From Helicobacteraceae bacterium (GTDB taxonomy: Bacteria; Campylobacterota; Campylobacteria; Campylobacterales; Sulfurimonadaceae): 9,708 nt of DNA. Within the stretch, counting starts at the first letter, position 1. Every line of letters starts with the position of its first letter. Shown in pieces: positions 1 to 6,594 of this stretch. The DNA is taken from positions 1 through 9,708 of the forward strand of contig JALSUN010000119.1 in the NCBI GenBank assembly GCA_027061425.1. Direction: 5' to 3'. The notes below the pieces were generated by a model. That model was not told the origin of the DNA and did no database searches. It worked only from the letters and a program-made list of their open reading frames with translations. A program made the translations under genes and the position numbers.

Positions 1-737
1 GAAGGACGCAGGTCATCCCCCTTAACACCTGTTGATGCAAAAAGAGTACGACACCCTTTAATCTTTTGCTCTTCTATAGCTGCATAGATCATTGCAGCAT
101 TATAGTTACCTGTCAGTGCTGGAGTGATCCCTTTTTCTATCAAGGTAGTATCTAAAGCACGGTCTATTCTGCTGACAAAAACACTGATCACCGTGTCTAC
201 CATACGTGAGCCTTCTGCTTGCCCTGCTCTAAAAGCATCGGCACAACTCAGTGCCTGTGTTTTAGAGAAGATCAGTGTAGCGTTAACTGCGATATCACTT
301 GCTACCAAAGCTTTCATGGCTACATATCCAGCTTCTGTCGCTGGTACTTTGATCATCACATTGGGACGACCTATAGCAGCATGAATACGGCGCCCTTCAG
401 CAATGGTACCTTCTGTATCATCACAGAGCATTGGGTCAACCTCTATACTCACATACCCATCATCACCTGCATCATAAAGAGGACGTAAGATGTCTGCTGC
501 TTTTTGTATGTCATAGATGGCCACTGCTTCATATTTCTCTTTGGCACCCAGCGTGCTTAGTCCTGCCAACTGCTCTTTATAAGCAGGCGAAGTTAAAATA
601 GCATTTTTAAAAATGGCAGGGTTAGAAGTAGCACCATTGATGATGCCATCATTTATCAGTTTTTTGAACGCGTTATCCAAATAATCACGTTCTATAAAGT
701 CTGCCCAAAGTGCAAACTTCTCTTCTTTTAAGTACAT
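1..737 (-). CDS. tal: Transaldolase, 3' end cut off by the window edge
   Basis: Transaldolase moves a dihydroxyacetone unit between sugar phosphates in the non-oxidative pentose phosphate pathway, in the cytoplasm. About 245 residues are visible from the ATG at 735-737, and the frame stays open to the window edge. The protein starts MYLKEEKFALWADF. It has the family motif ATSNPAIF at residues 36-43 and VMIKVPATEAG at 127-137, where Lys130 is the expected Schiff-base lysine. SVFVSRIDR follows at 185-193 and LTGNYNAAMIY at 208-218. Family members of this type are usually around 320-380 residues, so roughly a quarter is missing. An AGGA core at 743-746 supports the start. It follows the ketosynthase gene on the same strand after 105 bases, but a TATAAT box in that gap suggests its own promoter. 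The visible part shows no frameshift or lost key residue. Confidence 0.93.
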   Translation of the reverse strand, partial: MYLKEEKFALWADFIERDYLDNAFKKLINDGIINGATSNPAIFKNAILTSPAYKEQLAGLSTLGAKEKYEAVAIYDIQKAADILRPLYDAGDDGYVSIEVDPMLCDDTEGTIAEGRRIHAAIGRPNVMIKVPATEAGYVAMKALVASDIAVNATLIFSKTQALSCADAFRAGQAEGSRMVDTVISVFVSRIDRALDTTLIEKGITPALTGNYNAAMIYAAIEEQKIKGCRTLFASTGVKGDDLRP

Positions 738-768
738 AAGTTTCCTAGAAAATATTATATTTGTACTG

Positions 769-774
769 ATTATA
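769..774 (-). promoter_or_regulatory. Candidate -10 box for the transaldolase gene
   Basis: TATAAT is read on the minus strand 31 bases before the transaldolase ATG, giving a predicted leader of about 25 bases that contains the AGGA ribosome-binding site. A second TATAAT at 754-759 is also possible but would leave almost no room before that site. No good -35 box is visible at the usual spacing, which is common in Campylobacterota. Confidence 0.45.
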
Positions 775-842
775 ACTCAAAGAGGTTGGATTTTTATTAA
801 AGGTGGTAAGAAGGGTAAAAGAATAGGCGTCTGCGTCTTCTA

Positions 843-2060
843 TTACACCTTTTTGAAGATGACAACTGCATTGGTACCACCAAAACCAAAATTACAACTC
901 AAGGCACAGTTAACCTCATGCTTGATGGCACTGTTTTGCACCAAGTTGAGAGGCGCCATCTCTGCTTCACTCTTTTCATAATTAATAAGAGGAGGTAAAA
1001 CACTTTCTTGCATAGCCATCAAAGTAACAACTGCTTCTATAGCACCTGCTGCACCCAAGGTATGCCCTACTTGACCTTTAATCGAACTCACATAGGGTTT
1101 CATCATTCCAAACACCGTATCTATGGCCTTGGCCTCTCTAATATCATTATATTTTGTACTGGTGCCATGGGCATTGATATAATCAATTTTTGGTGAGTCT
1201 GCCATCTCGTGCGCATCTTGCATCGCACTTATAGCGCCACGAGACTCTGGTTCAGGAGTAGAGATATGATACGCATCCCCACTCTCACCAAAACCTACGA
1301 TCTCACCATAGATCTTTGCGCCCCTTTTTTGAGCATGTTCCAAGGTCTCTAAAACCAAAGCACCTGCACCCTCACCCATCACAAAACCGCTGCGTGAGGC
1401 GTCAAAAGGACGTACTGCTTTTTTAGGATTTTCATTATGATCACTGCAGAGTGCTCCCATAGCCCCAAAACCGCCCAGTGCTAACGGTGTAATCCCCGCT
1501 TCAGCACCGACCACCAACATCCCTTCACCTTTAGAAAACTGCAAAGTCTTGTAAGCTTCGATAATAGCATGGGTTCCTGCTGCACAGGCGGTGTTTTCAC
1601 TCAGATTTGCTCCTCGCAGATCAAGCCTCATAGAGACCTGTCCTGCCAACATATTGGGCATATATGAGGGGATGAGAAAGGGAGAGATATGAGAGAGTTT
1701 AGAGCTGTTTTTAATGTCTGCTGCCGCTTCAACTGAGCCTATACCTACCAGACAGTTGGCACTCACCACACCAAAACGATGTGTCTGCACCTCTTGTAAA
1801 TTGGCATCTTTATACGCTTCAAGTGCAGCATGAAGTCCAAGCTGTATAAAACGGTCTGCTTTTTTCTGCTCCCGTTTTTTCATCACATTGGAGGCCTCAA
1901 ACTCTTTAACCTCAGCCGCGATTTTACAACTCAACTCACTACTGTCACACAGGGTAATAGCACCAATGCCACTCTCTCCCGCAACGATCTTTTCAAAAGA
2001 GTTTTTGTCATGACCTAAAGCATTGATCATACCCAGACCCGTCACTACAATGCGTTTCAC
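843..2060 (-). CDS. Beta-ketoacyl-[acyl carrier protein] synthase, FabF/KAS II type
   Basis: This enzyme carries out decarboxylative condensation of a malonyl-carrier with an acyl-carrier, the chain-extension step of fatty acid or polyketide synthesis, in the cytoplasm. It has 405 residues, the normal length for the family. The active site is complete: Cys159 in NTACAAGTHAI, His298 in NAHGTST, Lys328 and His333 in KGQVGHTLGAAGA, and the glycine-rich FGFGGTNA at 391-398. The start is GTG at 2058-2060, overlapping the hydrolase stop codon by four bases. It is preceded by a strong AAAAGGGGG ribosome-binding site six bases away, inside the hydrolase coding sequence. As the last gene of an operon with an AMP-forming ligase and an exported hydrolase, and with no acpP or fabG beside it, it may be a specialised paralogue rather than the housekeeping FabF. 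That is an inference, so no gene symbol is given. Confidence 0.93.
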   Translation of the reverse strand: MKRIVVTGLGMINALGHDKNSFEKIVAGESGIGAITLCDSSELSCKIAAEVKEFEASNVMKKREQKKADRFIQLGLHAALEAYKDANLQEVQTHRFGVVSANCLVGIGSVEAAADIKNSSKLSHISPFLIPSYMPNMLAGQVSMRLDLRGANLSENTACAAGTHAIIEAYKTLQFSKGEGMLVVGAEAGITPLALGGFGAMGALCSDHNENPKKAVRPFDASRSGFVMGEGAGALVLETLEHAQKRGAKIYGEIVGFGESGDAYHISTPEPESRGAISAMQDAHEMADSPKIDYINAHGTSTKYNDIREAKAIDTVFGMMKPYVSSIKGQVGHTLGAAGAIEAVVTLMAMQESVLPPLINYEKSEAEMAPLNLVQNSAIKHEVNCALSCNFGFGGTNAVVIFKKV

Positions 2061-3199
2061 AGCAGTCCCCCTTTTATGGCATCTATCAGTTTATCGCCCC
2101 AACTGTCTATGTCCGTCTCTGTCTGAGAAGTTAAGATGACATAAGAAAGATCATACTCAGGGTAGATACGGATCATCGTTCTAAAACCAGGGCCGAGGCC
2201 TTGGTGTTGGTAGTAGAATTCCCCTTTGTCATGGATGTGGTACCATCCTATCCCAAAGTCTATCTCTTCTTGAGGTGCCATCCAGCTATCAACATGGACT
2301 GTAGGTGTCTCTAACAATACCTTTTTTGTCTCTTCGTTTAACAAAAGGTTACTATGATAAGCTGAGAGAAAAAGTGCCATATCATGCACAGGAGCGACCA
2401 GCCCACCTGCTGCCAACCAACCGATGTCAAACTGTTTTAACCATAGTGTTGTACCATCCCAATGGTCTTTGTTGGCACTGTCCATAAACATACGCATGGC
2501 AATACCCACCATAGAGAACATCTTCATCGTACCATAGACTTCATCTTTTGCCATCTCCTCTGAGTACGTAAAGCCACTACGCTCCATTTTAGAGGGTATC
2601 AAGATACGTTCTCGCACTAAGTTACCAAAATCTCTACCTGTCGCTTTTTCTATAAGACGACTCATCACGATGTACTCTGCACTAGAGTACTTAGCCTCAG
2701 ATCCTGGTTTATAGGGAAGGTCCACATACTCTACAATCTCGATACCGTGTGCTTTTGCATACTCAAAATAGGTATCGTCTGTTAAAGGGCGAACTTCTGA
2801 AGAGCGGTCACTGATGCCGGAACTGTGGTTTAAGAGGTTTAACACTGTGATGTTGACATCTTCTCCATCGTATTGCGCGCGAAACCGGGGCAAGTACTTC
2901 TGTATAGGATCATCTAAAGAGAAATAGCCCTCGTCTATGAGTTGCATGGCCAGGGTTGCCGCTAAGATTTTAGAGAGGGAATAGACATGATAGACACTCT
3001 CTATCGAGGTTTCTTGTGTCTGGTTGGCATCATTAAAACCAAAACTGCTTTCATAGATGATCTTGTCACCTTTTAAGATGGCAAAGGAGGCAGAAGGTGG
3101 CGTCTCATCATCTACCTCTGCTTGAACAAACTTTTCAAAATCGGCCACACCACCCCAGAGACTTAAAGTCACTGCAAAAAGAAAAAGTAGAGACCTCAT
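2057..3199 (-). CDS. Exported beta-lactamase-fold serine hydrolase (class C/EstB-like)
   Basis: Members of this superfamily act as beta-lactamases, D-Ala carboxypeptidases, esterases, peptidases or acyltransferases through an acyl-serine intermediate. The 380-residue protein begins with a signal peptide, MRSLLFLFAVTLSLWGGVA, with likely cleavage near residue 19. No lipobox cysteine is present, so a soluble periplasmic location is expected. The SxxK motif is Ser74-Leu-Ser-Lys77 (VYSLSK), the second motif is Tyr171-Ser-Ser in KYSSAEY, and the third is HQG at 332-334 in place of KTG. NHSSGI at 124-129 is also typical of the family. An HxG third motif is seen more often in the esterase/carboxypeptidase-like branch than in true beta-lactamases, so antibiotic resistance should not be assumed. 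Its ATG overlaps the ligase stop (ATGA), and its own stop overlaps the ketosynthase start. Placement between two acyl-chain enzymes suggests that it trims, hydrolyses or transfers an acyl product after export. The substrate is unknown. Confidence 0.9.
   Translation of the reverse strand: MRSLLFLFAVTLSLWGGVADFEKFVQAEVDDETPPSASFAILKGDKIIYESSFGFNDANQTQETSIESVYHVYSLSKILAATLAMQLIDEGYFSLDDPIQKYLPRFRAQYDGEDVNITVLNLLNHSSGISDRSSEVRPLTDDTYFEYAKAHGIEIVEYVDLPYKPGSEAKYSSAEYIVMSRLIEKATGRDFGNLVRERILIPSKMERSGFTYSEEMAKDEVYGTMKMFSMVGIAMRMFMDSANKDHWDGTTLWLKQFDIGWLAAGGLVAPVHDMALFLSAYHSNLLLNEETKKVLLETPTVHVDSWMAPQEEIDFGIGWYHIHDKGEFYYQHQGLGPGFRTMIRIYPEYDLSYVILTSQTETDIDSWGDKLIDAIKGGLL
2067..2075 (-). promoter_or_regulatory. 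Strong ribosome-binding site for the ketosynthase inside the upstream gene
   Basis: AAAAGGGGG is read on the minus strand six bases before the GTG start and encodes part of the hydrolase's C-terminal KGGLL. Together with the GTGA start/stop overlap it indicates translational coupling of the two genes. Confidence 0.6.
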
Positions 3200-4404
3200 C
3201 GGCGTAACTTCTTACCCATGCTATTTTTTTCTATGGCCTTTACAAACTCAAGCGTAAAGTCAATGTTGATCTCAGGGAACTCTTTCTTAAAAAGTACCTT
3301 CACCATCGCTTCATCTGGCTTTTTACGACCTGCTATTTTAATCACCAAAGATTCATCTTTCAGCTTACTCGCATCTTGTTTAATGCTTATCAGTGCATCA
3401 GAAACCCCAAGTTCTCTCTCTATCAGCGTCTCTAGCGCAACTATGGAGAGACGTTTTCCAGAGACTTTGATGATCTCATTTACACGTCCTAAAAGTTTAA
3501 ACTGACTGCCCTCAAGCTCTATGACATCCGTTGTCGTATAGGGACGCTTCATCAGGGTGAGTTTCTCTTCAAGCAGATGGGTTGAGAGATAAGGAGAGTC
3601 CACCACCATACGTGACTCATGGTTCTTGGTGACCAAGACATCTTTTAGCGCTTCCCAGTAAGGGTTTACACCACGTTTTATGGCAACACCACCCGTCTCA
3701 GTAGAGCCAAAGAGTTGGATGAGTCTGGTGTTGTACTGTCTCTCAAAACGCGCAACTTCCTCCTCTAACAAAAGTCCTGTTGAAGACAAGAACACAACAT
3801 TGTTAAGGTCTTGGTCACGCTTGAGTCGTAACAGTGCTTTGACATACACAGGAGAGGTGACAACCAGACATTTTTTATGTTCATGAAGAGAGATAAGCTC
3901 TTGAGGGTAGTACTCCTCTTTTAAAAGCACCTCACACCCCAAACGCCGTGGTAACATCAAGCCTGATAAAAAGCCATAAATATGGATAAAAGGCACAGTA
4001 ACGATCACTCTCTCAAAAGCTTCTGGCGTAAAAATAGCCTCAAGCGCATCAAGTTCACCCTCGATGTTCTCTCTATTTTTAATCGCACCTGTAGGCACAC
4101 CCGTGGTTCCCGATGTAAAAAAGAGGGCATGGGTTGAAGCGGGTAAGGTACTACTCTCTCTTGCCTCATCATAAGCACCAACACCTAAATCTTTCACACG
4201 CGAGGCAATAGCTTCTATCTTAGCATCAAACAGAACAGGTGTCACACCCGTATCTATAGCTTTATGTAAAAGCGCGAAAAGTTCAGGTTTAGTAGAGGCA
4301 CTAAAAGTTGCCGCCCCTTTGGCCAAGATCTCTTGTTTTAGCTGTATGGACTCCATGCTTGCATCATTACGATTACCCGCATTGTCTATATGTATAATGT
4401 TCAT
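3196..4404 (-). CDS. Short AMP-forming acyl/aryl ligase (ANL superfamily)
   Basis: ANL enzymes adenylate a carboxylic acid with ATP and pass it to CoA or a carrier protein phosphopantetheine. From the ATG at 4402-4404 the protein has 402 residues, shorter than the usual 500 or more, with a reduced N-terminal part. Core motifs, numbered from that ATG, are: the ATP loop TSGTTGVPTG at 97-106, QLFGSTETGG near 230-239 with Glu236, YTTTD at 289-293 with Asp293, GRVNEIIKVSGKR at 306-318, and the C-terminal NSMGKKLRR with Lys398 as the expected adenylation lysine. The usual lysine of the PKG loop is threonine here. An in-frame GTG at 4411-4413 is an alternative start but has no ribosome-binding site; the ATG has a weak AAAGTGA. 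It is first in the operon, so it probably supplies the starter or substrate acyl group for the ketosynthase. The acid cannot be predicted from sequence alone. Confidence 0.88.
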   Translation of the reverse strand: MNIIHIDNAGNRNDASMESIQLKQEILAKGAATFSASTKPELFALLHKAIDTGVTPVLFDAKIEAIASRVKDLGVGAYDEARESSTLPASTHALFFTSGTTGVPTGAIKNRENIEGELDALEAIFTPEAFERVIVTVPFIHIYGFLSGLMLPRRLGCEVLLKEEYYPQELISLHEHKKCLVVTSPVYVKALLRLKRDQDLNNVVFLSSTGLLLEEEVARFERQYNTRLIQLFGSTETGGVAIKRGVNPYWEALKDVLVTKNHESRMVVDSPYLSTHLLEEKLTLMKRPYTTTDVIELEGSQFKLLGRVNEIIKVSGKRLSIVALETLIERELGVSDALISIKQDASKLKDESLVIKIAGRKKPDEAMVKVLFKKEFPEINIDFTLEFVKAIEKNSMGKKLRR

Positions 4405-4442
4405 CAGTGTCACTTTTAATAATTATTAGATTACGTCTGATA

Positions 4443-4448
4443 TTTATA
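4443..4448 (-). promoter_or_regulatory. Candidate -10 box for the ligase/hydrolase/ketosynthase operon
   Basis: TATAAA (in ACTATAAATATC) is read on the minus strand about 39 bases before the ligase ATG, giving a predicted leader of roughly 30 bases. No -35 box is recognisable. The 4414-4642 region lies between divergent genes and shows no further ORF, hairpin or clear operator. Confidence 0.3.
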
Positions 4449-4540
4449 GTACAAGATGGCTTATAGAGAGGTATATCACGCTACTACAATCCCATCCTCA
4501 GTAAAATATAAGAGCACTTCTGTATAACTCCTATCTTGAG

Positions 4541-4546
4541 TATAAT
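4541..4546 (+). promoter_or_regulatory. Candidate -10 box for the outer-membrane protein gene
   Basis: TATAAT in TTGAGTATAATTTC would give a leader of about 140 bases. A closer alternative is TATATT/TATTAT at 4630-4637, whose transcript would begin near 4644. With that promoter the ATG at 4643 would be at or before the transcript start, which favours the internal GTG at 4691. The sequence cannot decide which promoter is used. Confidence 0.3.
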
Positions 4547-4690
4547 TTCTAAGCTGATCCCACATCTGAAAAGTTGTTCTTAGATTTTTAAGGCGCATCA
4601 CTCAGATACATCAAAAAATTTAGCAAAAGTATATTATGATTTATGGTCATAAAAGCAGTAGTACCTGCCATCTTATATAAAGTGTGTCCT

Positions 4691-5665
4691 GTGAAACTCT
4701 TCATAAAAGTTCTCTTCTTTTCTCTACTCACACCACTACTTTATGCTTCAACCACGGAGGCGTTAAAAAAGGCCTCACTCTCTAATGTGAATGCACTCAT
4801 CATACTCACGTCACAGGACATGATGACTTCTGGCCAATATACCTTTGCAAGTGATGGCAGCACAGATGACACGGCCATGCGTGTCTATAACTTTCCGGGC
4901 TATTACCATTTTGACCCTTTTGTAAAATATCTCAATTTTTTTGTAAATGGCAGTGTCGGTTATAGTCGTCTAGACTCTAAGGTAACACTAAACCCCAACC
5001 TACCCCAAGACGATATGAGTTACCAGGCAGTGGCACTTCGTGCAGGAGGCGGCCTGCGTTATGATAGTGGTCTAGACATCATTATACTTGGAGGATTTGA
5101 CTTTATCTACTCCTACATCCAAAATGACTATACCTACAACAGTGCAGAAAGTAGAAAATCATTACAGCCTGCTTTTGACAAAGCCTTTGCCAACCAACAG
5201 AGTAACGCCTACACATATGAACTATTTTTTAAAATTGGATACTTTCCGGATTGGAAGGGTTGGAAGCCCTATATAGAGTGGGGAAACAACTATTTCGACA
5301 CCAAAACCGAACTGGACACTGCCAGTCTCTTCTCCTTTCGTTCGACCTCTTTAGGAAGTACACTTCAACTTGGTTTTGAATCACCACAGTTTATAAATTT
5401 TTGGAAGACAGGCTTGAGTGCTGAGTACTTTATAGCGGCCAATGCTTTTGCAGGAGACATACGCGAGACACTTGGTTTTGATGGTTACGGAAGCACTGCT
5501 GTACTTTTACATCTCTATCTACATAAAGACTTTTTTGGAGAGGTTGATGAGACACTCTCCCACCTACCTTCAAAAGTCAACCGTATAAACTTTATGATCG
5601 AAGAGGTTAAAGGTGAAGGAATGCAAGGGTACAACGTCGGACTAAGTGCCGGATTTAACTTTTAG
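4691..5665 (+). CDS. Probable outer-membrane beta-barrel protein, function unknown
   Basis: I do not recognise a named family. From GTG 4691 the protein has 324 residues and starts with a convincing signal peptide, MKLFIKVLFFSLLTPLLYA, cleaved before STTEA. The mature part is rich in aromatic, Gly, Asn and Ser residues and has alternating polar/hydrophobic stretches typical of beta strands, such as FFVNGSVGYSRLDSKV, AVALRAGGGLRYDSG and SLGSTLQLGFESP. It ends GYNVGLSAGFNF, a terminal strand finishing in Phe as expected for BAM-inserted barrels. An in-frame ATG at 4643 would add 16 residues (MVIKAVVPAILYKVCP) before the signal peptide and lacks a ribosome-binding site. The GTG has only a weak one, so the start is uncertain. 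The gene diverges from the ligase operon and converges on the NIT-like gene with overlapping stop codons. It could be a porin or a barrel resembling an autotransporter translocator domain without a passenger. Confidence 0.8.
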   Translation: MKLFIKVLFFSLLTPLLYASTTEALKKASLSNVNALIILTSQDMMTSGQYTFASDGSTDDTAMRVYNFPGYYHFDPFVKYLNFFVNGSVGYSRLDSKVTLNPNLPQDDMSYQAVALRAGGGLRYDSGLDIIILGGFDFIYSYIQNDYTYNSAESRKSLQPAFDKAFANQQSNAYTYELFFKIGYFPDWKGWKPYIEWGNNYFDTKTELDTASLFSFRSTSLGSTLQLGFESPQFINFWKTGLSAEYFIAANAFAGDIRETLGFDGYGSTAVLLHLYLHKDFFGEVDETLSHLPSKVNRINFMIEEVKGEGMQGYNVGLSAGFNF

Positions 5666-6528
5666 AACCACCCTTTTGAAGAGGCTTTAATGGCACGGTT
5701 TTGCAGTTCAAAAACCAGTAACAAGTCATCTATGGTTGTAGTAGCCAAGGCGAAGTACTGCACTGGTCTAATGGTGTGCGGTTTTTTCTCTATAAATATA
5801 TTTTTTGTCAATGTTGTTAAAACATCAAGATCATCACGATTTTTGTTAAGTATGCGTTTTAGCTCAGAGTCCAACTCAGGAGAATAGTGAGAAGAGACAG
5901 CAGTTGCACCTGTCTCAAAGTCTCTTAAGTGCTGCTCTATCTCTTTTAGCAAAACCTTTATCTTATGCAGTTCCATAGGATCAAGTTCTTTACCTGAGTT
6001 CAAAACTACCAAAGCACCAGAACCATAAGCACGAAGCTGTCCGATTTTCTCAGTGAGGGGCAGGGCTGTTTTAAGCAAGTTCTCTACACTTAACTTACCC
6101 AGTTCATTAAGATGTTTTGAACTCTGCATCTGCGCAAGATTTGCCAAGACCAAGATGTTTTCTATAGCGATGGTGTACTCAGTAAACATCTCTTCAGGTT
6201 TCATCTTCATAGACTTTTTGTTCAGACGGATTAATGTTTCGGAAAGTCTCTGTTCACGGTTTTTAAGTGCTTTGTCCCCACCAAGTTCTGAAACTTCCAG
6301 TTTTAAAAGTGCCTGTTTCATCTCTTCATGATAATCCATCACTTGAAATACTACAGAGTCATCACCCTTTAAGTAGGTGTAGGTCATACCGCGTGTCTTT
6401 TGTGTCGCCACAAGAAGGTCTTTGAGTGAGGAGATATAGTCACTGGTATCAACCTGCTCTTCATTAGTAAAAATAGGTTTAGCCCATATACTTGTCATTA
6501 GCAACAACACAAATAAAAATATTTTCAT
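5662..6528 (-). CDS. Secreted all-helical protein resembling a stand-alone NIT (nitrate/nitrite-sensing) domain
   Basis: The 288-residue protein has an N-terminal signal peptide, MKIFLFVLLLMTSIWA, with likely cleavage before KP, and no later membrane segment, so it is probably periplasmic. The rest looks almost entirely helical. Three parts resemble the NIT domain known from NasR and from some chemoreceptors and kinases: LVATQKTRGMTYTYL near 39-53 with Arg46 (family LQ-ERG helix), EKIGQLRAYGSGALV near 160-174 with Arg166 (family GQERA helix), and YFALATTTIDDLLLVFE at 258-274. In NasR, arginines on these helices bind the anion. The match was made by eye and the ligand is unproven. The start has a good AAAGGA site at 6536-6541. 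It lies 66 bases downstream of the kinase on the same strand, suggesting a role as sensory partner of that kinase. NIT domains are usually fused to an output domain, so a free secreted form is unusual. Confidence 0.72.
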   Translation of the reverse strand: MKIFLFVLLLMTSIWAKPIFTNEEQVDTSDYISSLKDLLVATQKTRGMTYTYLKGDDSVVFQVMDYHEEMKQALLKLEVSELGGDKALKNREQRLSETLIRLNKKSMKMKPEEMFTEYTIAIENILVLANLAQMQSSKHLNELGKLSVENLLKTALPLTEKIGQLRAYGSGALVVLNSGKELDPMELHKIKVLLKEIEQHLRDFETGATAVSSHYSPELDSELKRILNKNRDDLDVLTTLTKNIFIEKKPHTIRPVQYFALATTTIDDLLLVFELQNRAIKASSKGWF

Positions 6529-6554
6529 AATACTATCCTTTACTAGGAATTAAT

Positions 6555-6560
6555 ATTATC
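6555..6560 (-). promoter_or_regulatory. Weak candidate -10 box before the NIT-like gene
   Basis: GATAAT (in TACGATAATATT) on the minus strand would start transcription about 20 bases before the ATG. The 66-base gap is extremely AT-rich, so a chance match is likely. It may allow extra expression of the NIT-like protein beyond read-through from the kinase gene. Confidence 0.22.
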
Positions 6561-6594
6561 GTATTAAATGTTAATTAATATTTAAATATATTTA

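Noticed and set aside
219..488. Plus-strand ORFs at 124-384 and 219-488
   Set aside because: They lie opposite the transaldolase, whose frame carries all family motifs, and resemble no protein. They are antisense shadows, as are the plus-strand ORFs opposite the other minus-strand genes.
781..842. Rho-independent terminator after the ketosynthase gene
   Set aside because: The stretch GGCGTCTGCGTCT is a direct repeat, not an inverted one, and no stable hairpin followed by a T-run is visible on the minus strand.
2057..3199. Antibiotic-resistance beta-lactamase
   Set aside because: The fold motifs are present, but the third motif is HQG rather than KTG and the gene sits in an acyl-chain operon, so a general serine hydrolase or acyltransferase is the safer call.
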